A DNA stretch of 64,000 bases from Rhea pennata (Eukaryota > Chordata > Aves > Rheiformes > Rheidae). The position numbers and the translations under genes are program-made. The stretch is from contig NC_084670.1 in NCBI RefSeq assembly GCF_028389875.1, positions 16,215,383-16,279,382 on the forward strand, read 5' to 3'. Numbering within the stretch: the stretch's first letter is position 1; every line of letters begins with the position of its first letter. Shown one piece after another: positions 37,901-50,800 of the stretch. The notes below the pieces were generated by a model. That model was not told where the DNA came from and did no database searches. It saw only the letters and a list, made by a program, of their open reading frames with translations.

Positions 37901-40900
37901 TCAGTATCCAGATCTTTGTCTCTTCATCTGCACAAATTGAATATTAAGCATCTGATTTCATTTTCTTATGCTATACTCCAATGCTTTCTCTGCACCCTAT
38001 AGGAATATTACTGTGCTGGTTTTCAAGGGCTAAAAATAAAACAAACACATGTCAACCCAAGGACAAAGCTGGAAGGAAACACGCTTTAATGTAACCAAAG
38101 AAGAATATATTTAGCATTTTGCTACTAAGAGAGGATGAAAATAAACTTGTCAACACATAGCTGCATCTAACTGTGGAGCACACCTCTCCTCTCAATTCTT
38201 TCTGTGACATTTATTGATATAAAAGATGGATTTAACTTTTCTTTCTTCTCAAAAGTGACAGTCAGTATCTCCTTCAGCTGACCAGAAGTGCCTTTTGAAC
38301 TGCAAAGTAAAATGCTTCCATTCTTTCAGGCAGTTTTCCCCCCCACCTCCCTCCTTTTTTTTTTTTTTTAATCAATTAATGGTAATGTAACTTCAGTATT
38401 TTGGACATCCTATATTTCATTTAAAACTGATACTAAAGACAAGAACCATTACGTCTGCTTTAGCTAATCCTTTAAAACATAAAACCAAAAAATATTCTAC
38501 AATGAATTAAAAGCAAAAGGAAAAACATTTCATAAATGTTAGAACTTGTCTAAATGAGTATAAGTTAGTCTGCTATCATTCTAAAACTATTTTGTATAGG
38601 TGTATAAACATCTAAGACAGAGAGCAACGGCAACAAGCTCATGTATCAAGCTGAGCACAGTTTCTGTGATTTGCTCTGTATTGCAAGGAAAATGTGGAAC
38701 AAGCAAAAGGCTAAGACCTCAAAACCCCTGCAAAACCTGTGGGTTCCTACATCCACCACCACAAAGAACGGTGTCCAATAGAACTAGGCAGTATGAAGCC
38801 TCCTGGTCTGCAAATGTTTCCACATCTAAGAGGAATGCTGCTCTGGAACAAGACAACTTGCTCAAAATGTCCAATAGATTCAGCAGGCTGACCATTTCAA
38901 TATATCACAGGTTTTTTTTTCCCCCTCCCATACTAGTTCTCAACTACACGTCATTCTTTTACCCACCAGTGCAGTCAAGGGGAATGTATTCAGTTCTAAA
39001 TTTAAAATGTATTAACATTTTAAATATTAATGTAGAAAAGCGTTATGGGCTCCAGTAAACTTTTAAAGAGTCTCCTAATGTCTGCAGAGGAATATTTGGG
39101 AAGTTCCATCCTGGGCAAGGCATTAACAGAGTTTGAAGAGCTTCCTTGTGCTTAATAGCGCTCCTTTGAATCTCACTGCTTGAAGTTCAACAGTCCCAAC
39201 TAACTTCCTAATGTGTAAAAAACAAAAGGCAACATGAGGCTCTATTCTAAAGTTGGCAGTGAAAGACCAAAAACCAGCCAATATCTTGTGATACTTTAGC
39301 TATGGTACTTGGAATGAGTTTCCTTTACTTTGACAGCTTGTATGTATTTTTCTACATGATATGAACTCCCACCATCTTCATACAGACTCTAGATACCTTT
39401 CAAGTTCTCTTCCTCCCGAGGCCATTACAGACTCATTGTGTCAACTCTGATGATGGAAATACCTCATCTAAAAAGTAAAATACTGACAAGCGCTCATTTT
39501 TTCCTTCATGGATACAAAGCCTATTTATACAATTTCATGACTCTATTGTTTAGAAAGTATAAATTAAAATAAATAAATCAATCAATAATTAAATAAAAAA
39601 ACCAAAACGTTAGAAAGTGTGGAAGTGGAAGAGATGACTCACCTGCCAAATGCATCCTACAGACATTTGTTAATATATATTAAATATTCATGGACTGAGA
39701 TTGAAATCAAGAAATCATGTTTCAGTATTAGATGACACTGACAATGTAGAGCAAACACATTCAGCAGTCAGCATTAGTCAACCACACTTCATCTTTAAAA
39801 TATATTTATATATCTTTCATTGCAAAGACTACTATAAAAATCTTAGAAAAAATCCTAACAACATAACAGATTACAAGGCAGTTTATTGGTTAATTGCTTG
39901 TTGCCTAATTCATCTCCCACTACTTCAGACTTGTCCACAGCTTAATCTGCACTGCCAACTTAACACTAGCAGCTTTGCAAGAGAGGAGGAACAAACCATT
40001 AGCTGACTGCAAACTTCAGCCTAACATTATTAAAACTATTCACAGACCACTAGAATAATTGCCATGCAACTGTTCACAGGTCTGATTTCCTGGCCTCTTC
40101 TAACAGTCCCATACTGGTGGGTTGGTCTCTTTGGATGTGATATAGATACAAACTATAACAGAGGGTTTTCTTCTTAAAAAATGAACTATTGCTCCAGATT
40201 TGCTTTTATAACATGGATATCACTAATAATTACAGGCAAAAATACATTTCTTTAGAAAAAAATTTCGTATGAAGTAGTTCAGTATATTTATTGACTATAT
40301 CGGAAATCCCATGGCATGGAGGTTTAACTGCTTCTGTCATTTTTTGTTCAGAGTGACATGGTGGTATATTGGATTTCTATGAAAACCTACATCCTAATAG
40401 TTAAACCAGAAGCACAAGCTTCTATTGATGCACAGCCACATTGTATATTTTTGAAAAACACTGTAGAATTTGGGGACAGAAGATTCCATATGGAAAAATG
40501 CTTCCAATCTTTAAGTTGTGAAAACAATCAGTAAAAGTGCTGTTTTTTCCAGATAGGTATTAATGTCTAGGTACATAAAATCAACAAAGATTTGGGCACA
40601 GAACACAGTATCAGGCTGTGGGGAGGGGGGTTGAGGGGGGAGGAGGAAGGTGTTGATAAGCAATCTAATTTTGGTACTCAAAATGCGAACATTTAAAAGA
40701 GTAAGAAAGGGAGGAATTAAATCAAAATTGAGACTTCACAGCAGTTTCACAGAGTTCAGCAGCATATTCAAATTCTAGCATCAAATGCTTTTGCCGTTTG
40801 CTTAATATAATGTGCTGTTTCAATAGTAAGAAAAAAAAAGTCCTGTGGATTATAGGCTTGGAACTATGAGCAGTAAGCAAAGATGCTTCTTTTAGATCTC

Positions 40901-40975
40901 CAGGGATTGAACTTGTTCTAGATCTTAGCCCCCAGCTGGATACCATTGCCAACAAGGATCCAGATTTAACCTTAC
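34951..40975 (-). other. TTLL7 5' UTR intron (about 6 kb)
   Basis: An AT-rich intron by inference from the flanking UTR exon candidates. The only unusual part is a GC-richer block around 36770-37100 with repeated AGGTC-type words. A G-rich stretch lies at 40615-40650. No coding gene is recognisable; ORFs such as 36240-36572 (minus) and 38600-39058 (plus) show no known domain. Confidence 0.55.
36770..37100. other. Unidentified GC-richer block with repeated AGGTC words
   Basis: The block stands out from AT-rich surroundings. It contains AGGTCCAAGGTCAAACC (36914-36930), CAGGTCCA twice, AGGTCA at 36921 and 37033, and several GGATCA/GGTCCA variants. It could be an old interspersed repeat or a regulatory element; I do not recognise it. 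Confidence 0.4.
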
Positions 40976-41072
40976 CTGTCTTTGAAGGGACCTGCCCATA
41001 CAATCGGTATGATGGGGACAAACAACGGGCTTTCTATGCTAACTTCGGAGAGGGGGAATAATATTCGAAATT
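40976..41072 (-). other. TTLL7: Candidate TTLL7 5' UTR exon (97 nt)
   Basis: The minus strand shows a strong pyrimidine-rich acceptor TTTTTTCTTTTCCTCAG, then 97 nt, then donor GACAG|GTAAGG. It lies just downstream of the CpG island in the TTLL7 direction. It contains one ATG (40999) opening a nine-codon uORF that would continue across the junction into the 34910-34950 exon and end TGA. Confidence 0.6.
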
Positions 41073-41675
41073 CTGAGGAAAAGAAAAAACACGCACCTAA
41101 GTTTTTACGCAAGCCTGCCGCATTTCCGTTAGTGTCTACTTGTTCCTAATCCTTCAAACCACAACGCGCACTCGAAGAGCCCCTCCGTGCTCCACCGAGC
41201 ACTCCCGGCTGCACCGAGGGAGCTTCCCGCCGCGCCGCCCCCCGCCCGCGGCTGCGGCCAGCCCCGCGCGCCCCGCCGGGGGCTCCGCGCCGCCAGCACC
41301 GCCCGGCGCCCGCCCGAGCCGCGCAGAGCCGGGCCAAGCGGGCGCGTCCCCGCGCTCCCACCGCAGCGTCCCCGCGAGCCGCCGCTCCGGCGGCCCCAGC
41401 CAGGCCCCGCGCCCCGCCGCGCGCCCTGCCGCCCCCCGGGGCCCGTCGCCGCCGGGATCGCCGCTCCTTCCGGCCCTCTCCGCGGGCGGCGATGCTGAAT
41501 CACCACGGGCAGCGCTTCGCCGGCGGGACGGCGCCCGCCGCGCCGGGGAGAGCGGCCGCCGCCGCCGCCGGGCTCGGGCAGTGGCGGGCCGAGGGGCGGC
41601 GGTTTAACGGCCGCCGCGCCTGGAGCGGGGCGAAGCGCGGGCGGGGAGAGCGAGCGCCCCGCGGCTCCCCCGCCG

Positions 41676-41684
41676 TTACCTTGC
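41676..41684 (-). other. TTLL7: Candidate splice donor of TTLL7 exon 1
   Basis: On the minus strand GCAAG|GTAAC gives a donor with the exon ending at 41680. The first exon would extend upstream into the island; the transcription start cannot be read. The intron to the next candidate exon (41073-41679) would be 607 nt. Confidence 0.45.
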
Positions 41685-41730
41685 TGGGAGGCCCCCGGGC
41701 GCCGCAGGGCTGGTGCGGGCCGCGCCGGGC

Positions 41731-41770
41731 GAGGCGGGGCGAGGCGGGGCGAGGCGGGGCGGGGCGGGGC
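41731..41770 (+). promoter_or_regulatory. Tandem Sp1/KLF-type GC boxes
   Basis: Three exact copies of the decamer GAGGCGGGGC are followed by GGGGCGGGGC. Each contains the GGGCGGGGC-like core bound by Sp1/KLF factors. Confidence 0.75.
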
Positions 41771-44700
41771 CGTCTCGGGCAGCGCGGCGCAGCCCCGCCG
41801 GGCGGCAGCACCCGCTCCGCCGCCTGCCGCGCCGGGCACTACCGGCGGGGGCGGGGGCGGGGGCGGGCCGGGGGCGGCTAGGAAGCGGGAAGGAACCACT
41901 CCCCGAGAGGGGGGGGGCCGCCGGGCACCCGCGGGCGGGGCGAGGGGGCCGCGAGCCCCCCTACCCCACCCGCCCGCATGTGTGTGCGCGGAGGCCGCCT
42001 GCGGAAAGGCGGACGATGCCCGCGGAGCGGGGCCGGCGGCGCCGAGTGGTCGCGTCACCGCCCGCCGCGGTCGGTGCCCCCCTCCCGCTCGCAGTGGGAG
42101 CGGCCCGCGCTGCCCGTGCGCGGGGACGCAGAGCACCTAGCAACGGCCGCGGCGGCGCGGGCGGCGGGCGGCGGGCGGCGGCGGCGGCGGCGCGGCCTCC
42201 TCGTGCCGGGCTGTGGCAGCGCCGTCCCGCCCGCTGGGATACTCGCAGTGCTGGGAGCGCCCGGCAGCTAGCGCGGCCAGGAGCTGTTTCCGGACGCAGC
42301 GCCGCTTCGGTGGGTTTAGTCAACGTCTGTTGACACTGACGGGTCTATGTTGGTTTATACTGGTTTTCAAACCGAGGTTCTGTTGCTTTTGGTTGTTTTT
42401 TGTTCCTTCCTGCTTGGCCTTATCATCAAGATCTTTCGTTCTTTGTGCGTAATTGCTGTATGCCGCTTTGAAGGTGCTGTCACGGTCTTCTGAAGTATTT
42501 TGGAGCCTAGCGCAATGCACGTGGCCTGACCAGGTAACTCTTAATATCTTTTAAAAAATTAACAATGGAGCAAGAATTTTCAGACAAGGATTTAAAAATG
42601 CATATCTTTAAAAGAATAAACAACTTTCAAAAAACCCTCTTTTTTTTGAAAAAAGTAAATAAAACCAAAGGCCAGCTTAAATTGGGTCTATTACCCTCAC
42701 AGACTGTGTAGTTTCCCATGTACTTATTTATGAGGCTGAGTCAGGTCCGCCAGCAGTGCAGATTGCCATGCCACTGGATTTACACTGATTTATACTTGCC
42801 ATGGAACTAGCCTTGGTGTTCTGTTGAGTTACTCTTGTTGCTGGTATTTGGAGGGGTTTTCTCTGTTTTATCAATTAATCAAGCCTCTCCATATTATAAC
42901 TTGACTTTCTTACGTGATACATTGCTCAGTACTTTATACTTTTAAAATCAGTTTGGTCTCACCTTTTTCTGAATAGTCTCTTGGCTAAAATAGGCATTTT
43001 ATGACAATCTCTACAACTTTTCAAGGGTGGTTAGAAATAAATACATTCAGTGTGTTTAAAATTCAGTTATTCAGTAGGTTTAAAATCTCCCATCTTCAGG
43101 AAAAAAAATGAATGAAGAAGGATGACAGTAACTTGAAGTTTGTTAAATGACATGGAGCAAGTTAAGTTGGCTGAAATTTTGACCAAGAGTAGATCGGTAT
43201 TGTATTGTTTCTTCTACTTTCTTGAACTTCTGCAGAGATAAGCTGCCATTTTAATAGGAACAGATTGTGGGCTTCTTTTACAAATACTACACTGATAAGG
43301 AAAGAAAACCAGATAAAAAATCTTTCAGAGCATCCTAAGGAGATGTGAAAGTGTTTTCTCACATGCAGTACAGAATGTGTAATTTGTAAAGCTGAAGAAT
43401 TTCTTGACTGTTACAGACACAATATTTTTAATTTATTTTGATTATAGCTTATATTGTGGTTTTTACTGATATGCAGGAATTATTATTTTTTCACTGCTCA
43501 AAGCTTTGTTAGGCTTGTCAAAAAAAAATACAGGTATAATTTCTACCCACAAGTTTGATCTCATTGAAATTCATATGCTTATTTGTGTAGGTTAGCATTT
43601 GTAGGAACAGACCTAAATTTTAATGAAATAAATTATTCACTAAAACAAAGGCAATGTGATCGAAGCTTGTCACCAACCAAACATTTTTCATTCTTCTTAC
43701 AGATGTGTTAGAGGATCCTTGCAGGGAAAAGTTTGATTTTGCTTCCATTAAAGTCACTTGGAATTTTGCCATTGACTGCAGGTGATATAATTGGAAAGGT
43801 GTATCTACATTGCATGTTATCTCTGGGTCAAAGCTTGATTTGTGCCTATGTCAGACCCTGTCTGCTTTGTTTTTGCTCTGTGGTCACCTTCTGGGTCCCT
43901 GGGCCTGGTCTCTGAAGCCCACAGTCCGAGGTGCGCCTTTGTGCAGTGCTGAACTCTGCTCTATAGCAGGAGAGTGGCAAATCACAAGAGTTTAGGACAA
44001 AGGCTTGTCCCCAGCTTTGGGGTTATTCTTTCCAGCCAAACCTGGTTCCTTGCAACATATCTGTGCCCACCCTGCTCTGCTTCTGGGAGACGCTGTCTGA
44101 CAGCCTCACTTCTGAGGTGCAGCCGGTGCCTTCCCCTTCCCGGGGAGCACAGGTGCAAACGGATACTGGCCTTAACTGGGAAATCGCAATCTGTGGCCCG
44201 ACCTCCCAGTGAGGGCTAGAATCTTAACAACACAAATGTTTTTACTCCATTCCTGGGAGGCAGCAGGCATTAATCTCTCCCAGAATGTGCGTTTAGTTGT
44301 TGTTTGCCAGAAGTAGATCACATTTACTTTTCTAATGTAATCTGCATTCTGAATCACTCTTAAAGTGAATTGAACTCACTACCTCTAAGTTGAAGTGTAA
44401 GCATTAACAAAATGTAGCAAGAAACTAACACAGGGTATTAAATACCCAGGTGCTTGATAAGGAGAATTAAATAGAGGAGTTTTAGTTTGAATATTGAGCT
44501 AGTTTAAATATTGAACATTGGTGCCTTTGAGACAACAGATGTGTCCAGATAATTGCTACTGTAAATAAAACTAGCAATAAAAGATACCTTTTATGGCATG
44601 AAGATCATCTTATGAATTTCACAAATAAAGAAACATAGGCAAAACAAAAATGTAGAGATCGGGAATGAATTACCATTTCACGTAAATCCACATTTTTCTA

Positions 44701-44774
44701 TGAAAGTTCTGTGTTTTTTTTCTTACAATTATTCCATCAAGGTATCCTGTGTACTTTTATGACCTTAAGTAGTC

Positions 44775-44804
44775 ATAGTACTACTATATACTACGTAGTA
44801 CTAT
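44775..44804 (+). repeat. Inverted repeat, 10-bp arms
   Basis: ATAGTACTAC (44775-44784) pairs with GTAGTACTAT (44795-44804) around a 10-nt loop. Confidence 0.85.
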
Positions 44805-47800
44805 ACAAAAGAATGGTGATGGCAATTGGATCAATCCTGTCCTTCAGAGAAAGGTTGATTATTTATTTGAGCATAATTTCTACTTTACCTTTCCTGTTGT
44901 TAATAATGTACGCCCTGAATAATTATGAACACTCTAATGCTGAATATATATAATCCAAATCAAAGTCAGTAACTATAATTTTTCCAAATTACAATTTTCA
45001 AATTAAATATTCAAAATATTCTATTGTTCAAAGTCGCAAAATAGGCTTTGAAGTGAAAACATATTTTTTCTGTCCCCTAATCCACTGCCGTTCAACTATC
45101 GGTTTACAAAGGTGCAATAGGATATATAATCTCCTACGGTCCAGAAAGCCTCAAGTTGCATTGCCTCTGCTGTTGAACTGGGTGGTAACTTCATGTAACT
45201 CTTAGTGCTGAGGGTGCCAAAAAGCCACAGTAAGGTTCAAAATGTTTAAAATAACAATCATGAGGTTCAAAAGCTTTGAAGCAGAATCAGCATGAAGCTC
45301 TATCGTATGAAACCTAGCTATTCCAAATATATTTTCTTCTGTTTGCACAACAGTCCATTTGCAATATATTTGCTAATTAGTTAATTATGCTTTTCTGACA
45401 GGTGCGTTTTTCAGCTTTCTATATAACTATGTCTAAACATAGTCTGTGCAGTCAAAAATCAGCCATTTCCTAGAGTCTGACTCTAAAAATAAAAGCATTG
45501 CCAATGAAATAACAAGGTTCAGTTCAAGTTCTCTCTCTACGCTTTATATTCCCCCAGGATTCTCTGTACAAGACTTCTCAGCCCATATATGTTTTTCGCT
45601 TCAAAGATCAACACTCATTTCTTTTATAATAAGCCATCTGCTCAGTGTGTTAGCAAAATCCATGCAACATTTTCCCAGCAGCACCAACACCTGCTAATAG
45701 AGACTATAGTGTTTCAGGCAGATACTGCCAGCCTGTCACAGCTTCTTATCTCCTATCTCTCTAATCTTCAGAGTACTGTCTGGGATTATCCCCTGAAAAT
45801 CAAATGCCCAGCAAGATGGCTTGTTAGTTTTTGTATATCACCAAACATGTGCTATGTGCTTGATTTGAGTTCATTGCTGGTGTAAACATCTTTTATTATA
45901 CAGAGCAATATGATTTTACAAGCTGTGACAGTATGATGTTGCCATAACATATACAATAATTTTTTATAATCCTCATCACTCCAAACACTCTCTGGGTGAA
46001 ATTCAGTACCGATGTAAGCAGCTACCATAATTCTAAGGGTATCAATAGACTGCACTCAGTAGCACTGGAGCTCAGTGGGGCCCCTTTGGTTTAGGCATGT
46101 CTTTGAACAGCTTTAAGACAAGAGAATAATTCTATTTATAACCACACAAAATATCATTTCAGAGTGTCTTTATCTTTTCAGTAATCAAGGCTTGGGACGT
46201 TCTTTTCTCAAGTAATCCTGTCAAGTTCCCATCTGTTCTCTGCTCCTGATTAAGAGCAAAAAGGGAGTCCCAGAACTTCAGCAGTTTAGAGATGTATTTC
46301 CTTTGGATAAACAGCCATCAAACCAGTAATGTGCCATTTGTGGCATTTTCCCATTTTGTGAAGTTTGTAGGATCAAGTCAGATACAGGAAAGGGAAATTT
46401 ATATCTGCTGATAAATTAAGTTTCTGGGGTCATCCAAAAAGGAAGAAACAGCTTTCTTACTGCACATAAGCATTCACCAATTGGAGTAAGATCGTAGTGT
46501 TATCAACAGCTGCTTGTGCTATTGCTGGCCTGCAGGCTCAAGTAGAGGTGTGTGTGTGTCTCATTCCTTGCAGATGTTGGACACAGGAAATAAAACAGAA
46601 TTTAAGAATTCTGGTCAGGATTCACTGAGAAGAAAAATGGGAATGAAGAGAGCTTTCTGTCCTGGTAGCGTTGGGGTGTTTCTCATGTAGTTAATGTGTC
46701 CTTCTGCAAAATAATGGAAAAGTTCTCAACATCTGTTAGATCAGCATCTTATTAGGTAAAACTGAAAATTGTTTCATGTAGGTTCATGGACATGAATCTG
46801 AAGTTGTCAGTTCATTAGTTTGACATAGTGCAATGTGATAACTATTTTGTATGATATTGTACTACTGTCATCTTAACCATTTTAAGTGAAGATAACTAGT
46901 ATCTAGGCTTTATACCCTAAAGAGAAGCTGTAGATCTTCTCTCACAGATTGTATTGGTTCAACTGACAAAGAAAACTGGGCACTTATTTTCATTATTAAA
47001 GTCTCTTGATGCATTGTTAGTTTGGGCTGAAAGAAAAATGGAATTAAACTCTTTTACATATAACGTTAAAATTTGTTTAAAATAATTATTCAAGAAATAA
47101 CTGGTATACCTTCATCATAAGCACTAAACAATCTTGTATTGACCACTGTACAGGCATTACTCTCACAACATTCCTATCAGGTAAATATTACTTATCTCGT
47201 TTAAGAAAACGATACAGAGATTCAAATTTATCCCAGCTGTTGCTTCAATGTCACATCAGCAATGCGTTTGTGCCAAACAGGTGAGTACATTGTCAAAAGC
47301 CACACAGGAGATAATGGTCTGGAATATGTACAAGGTTGAGAAAATCTATTTTCAGCATTCGTCTAATTTACTTCACACTTTGCACACCACTTGGAACACG
47401 GCCTTTGGAGTCAGTGGCAGAACTAAGTGCTTGGGTCCTTCCATTCCTGTGCTCCCTAGATTAAATGTCATAGACTCGGTCTTAAAAAGCTTAACATACA
47501 CTTAAAATTTATTGTTTGATTTATAACTTTGTCATGTTTCTTAATAAATATAGATTAAAAAGGAGATGATTTTACTTTCTATAATACTTTCAGAATTTAT
47601 ATTCTGCACAAAGTATTCCTGCAGTGGAGTTAACTAGCAAGTCTGTTTCTGGAAAAGCTCAATTCCAGATATAAATATTAACATTATCTGAACTACAAAT
47701 AATTTAGTGAATTGCAGAAATACATGTATTATTTTTCTTGTAAAAAAGACAATTGAAAAGTCAGTATTTGCTTAAATGGAATAAAAATGTGTACTGAAAT

Positions 47801-50800
47801 TTGGATTTCATTAATATGCGCTGTTAAAATGTTGAAATAAATGTTAGCTCCTCACTGTTTCTACACAAAAATTTTTACTTTAAAAATAATAGAGATTATG
47901 AAAATCCTAGATGCCGTAAGAAGTCCTTTACTCAGATCTGCCATTTCACCTCAAAGCAGTTTCTAGCTGCATGGATAACTTAGTCTTTGGTTTGTTGGGG
48001 AAAGCATTTTGCTTTTATAGAACTGTGCAGTGATTTTGTAATGGGGACAAATACCTTCAAAGACTGTAATGGGACTATAGAATCTCTGTAGATGTTTTTC
48101 TCATTGCACATCTCTTCTTCAGTTTCTTCACTTATAAAATAGAAATGACAATACCTACACCCTTCTTTACAAAAGTGTTCACTAGGTGTATCTCTACCAT
48201 GTGGTACACTGAAGAAGGGATGGAACAGTTGCATAATAGCTGTAATGGGCTTATTCTTCACAATTTTATTTGAAAGACAATAAACCTGTTGTTTAATGTG
48301 TTAATGAGAAGGTTGAAATATATCACCAGCTCATAGTGATTATTTTTATGATAAAAATATATGTATACTATCTATGAGTATATGTACAAAAGCCAGCTAA
48401 TAGAGTAAAACATGCCAATGAAAAATACAAATATGTAGGTCAAATTATAACCTCTGGAGGAGATTTGAAACAGTGGGACACATAGTAGTCTCTAACATTT
48501 ACTGTAAAAATGCAAAAAATTGCAGAAGAGGTTCCCTGTATGTAGAAAATGAGCAGTAGCTGGCTTTATGTCACAACTTCCAGTGGCCCCACATTCAACT
48601 CAGTCAGATGTGCAGCATGAGGACCCTGGAACAGCACATTGTGAAATGATCTGCCTCGGTTTAATGTGCTTTTCCATGCAGAAAACAGTTAATGTGCCTT
48701 TATCATGAAAGGTTTTCTGTCCATCTTTAGGGTAAGGACTAGAGTGCAAATGTAGAAAGGATAGTATGATAATAACCTCATTTTCTTTAAATGACCATAC
48801 TTACGTTAAAAAGAAAAGAAAGTTCTTCAGTTGATGATTCAGAGCAGATAGTGGCAGATTTTGAGTTTGCTACTCTTCAAGTCCCGTCCCACTCGCAAAT
48901 TGGACTGACAATCTATTGCACCAAAATTGGTAGAAGAGAAATTTTGACCAAGTACATCAGGGAAACTTCAACTTTTATAAAAAATGGCCTAGAATTAGCA
49001 GGTCCATGAAGACTGGACAAGACTTCACCTTCCAAAGTTCCGTCTGCAGTTATGAAAGATTTAAATTCACTACCACCCTGCATTTTTTCCTTTTTGACTT
49101 GGTAGTACTTTTTGGTCACTTTGCTCTCATTTAAGAGACTACATACGGCTTAAGAGGATATGAATTTGGATTACATAATCAAGGAAATGTTTTAAATGCT
49201 TTTTTCTGTCTCAGGAAAATAAAAGGACAAATGATGTTTACAGGATTCAACCAAAAGTTCCAGATAACTTAGAATTTCATTCCTGAATCTTAATCAACAT
49301 AATAAAGTTATTCTTTCAGACTGTTTTCATCATTTAATCACAAAACCACAAGTTTCATACATGGGATGACATAACATTACGTAATAACTTTTTCATAGCT
49401 TAAATTAAAGCAGTGTATTTTTATACTGAGTACAGCTTGAAAAAATTTAATGTTAACAAGAATTAAATTTTTTTTTCTTAAATAGTACAGGCAGAAAATG
49501 GAGTTCAAAGTTAACTTAATATTCCTGTATGACCAAGTTCACACTATATAGCCCCCAATAGCAATTATTTCGTAAAGATCAATGAAAGAGGTACACATAT
49601 AGAAGGAGTATCATGTTTTAAATCTAGAGAAGTAGTTATGTACTAACGTGTATAGCAGTAATACTAATACTTTTCTGAAGCAACTCTTAGTAATGAAACA
49701 CTACCAGGAGAGGATACAAACTAAATAAACTTTTAATCTAATTTCTGAAGCATAACCTGAAAAAAACTTTAGTCCTAAAATATCAGGGAAATGGTAAAAC
49801 ATTTTAGTACTTTAGCAGAATGACACAAGTGCAGGTTGCTGGTTTTATAACTCTGCATAATTGTGTATGAGAAAGAATCTGCTGTTTTGTTTCATTAAGA
49901 ATAAGCTTTGAAATATTTATCAGCTAATACTTAACCCCTCTATTCATCATATCTGATTGACAACTAATATTGCAAAGAGTAACATTTTTACTCTTATTTG
50001 GATTCCCCCATTTTAACTTAGCTTTCCAATAGGCTTTTCAGCTTTTTAAAGCTACTGTCTCAAAAGGCACAATAAAAGCACATTGTCAAAATGAGAAGCA
50101 GAGTAGTCCTTTCTGTATAGCCAAAGTTTTCTTTCTCATAATTTTCTTTCATTATATATAAACACTTTATCAATAAATAAAAATATTTATGTCACAATAG
50201 GAAAGCAGTGTAAAAAACAAGAAAAAAGCCGTTGCCAGAAAGTGTTTATTTTTGCCATATATCACAAATTAAAACAATTATAGAGCATAAAAGCATAAAG
50301 CATTCCAGAAAAAATGTGCAAAATAGTCCCTGTGAAAGCATATATCTCTTCATACAGGTATAGGCAGGCTGAATCAGTCTGTTCAAGAGTGACCTCACTT
50401 TTCCCTGAAGGTTCCCAGCCTTGGGAAGACTGCATGTTGTCCCACTGATGTTTACTGGGGTTGTGCTAAGCAACCAAATAAACTAGAGAGATTTAAAGGG
50501 GCCTTACTGTGTAGTCTCCAAAATCACACACAAAAAAGATTAACTTTCCAGATTGCCCTACTTGTGGAGGAATGCATAGCATGATGTAGGAAAATCCTTG
50601 AAACTCTTTGCTACTGCTTTTGGTAACAAAGAAATAAATGACTGCTACAAATATGATGATTTGGAGTATTGGTTCAAACTACGGAGAACATTTTTGGTGA
50701 ATACAATAGATAATGTTAATATAATTTAAATTTCCTTTTAATCTCATGGGGTTTTTATGTCTGAGAAGCAATAGTCGCTCCATTATTGAGTAGATTATGA

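Larger units (their letters stand above)
41160..42310. promoter_or_regulatory. TTLL7: CpG island, TTLL7 promoter region
   Basis: About 1.15 kb of extremely GC- and CpG-rich sequence stands abruptly between AT-rich flanks. It has many GC boxes, including three tandem GAGGCGGGGC units (41731-41760) plus GGGGCGGGGC (41761-41770), and a (GGGGGC) run near 41843-41870. No TATA box is obvious. Its place upstream of the candidate UTR exons makes it the likely TTLL7 promoter. Long open frames across it on both strands reflect base composition and are not annotated as genes. Confidence 0.85.

Noticed and set aside
38600-39058. 152-codon plus-strand ORF
   Set aside because: Irregular composition, no domain, no supporting splice sites.
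41094-41098. Donor-like CTTAG|GTGCGTG on the minus strand near 41096
   Set aside because: It lies only about 20 nt upstream of the strong acceptor at 41073, too close to define an intron together with it; at most an alternative site.
41129-42136. 335-codon minus-strand ORF across the TTLL7 CpG island
   Set aside because: It is almost entirely Pro/Ala/Gly/Arg, overlaps equally long ORFs in other frames, and arises because stop codons are rare at this GC content.
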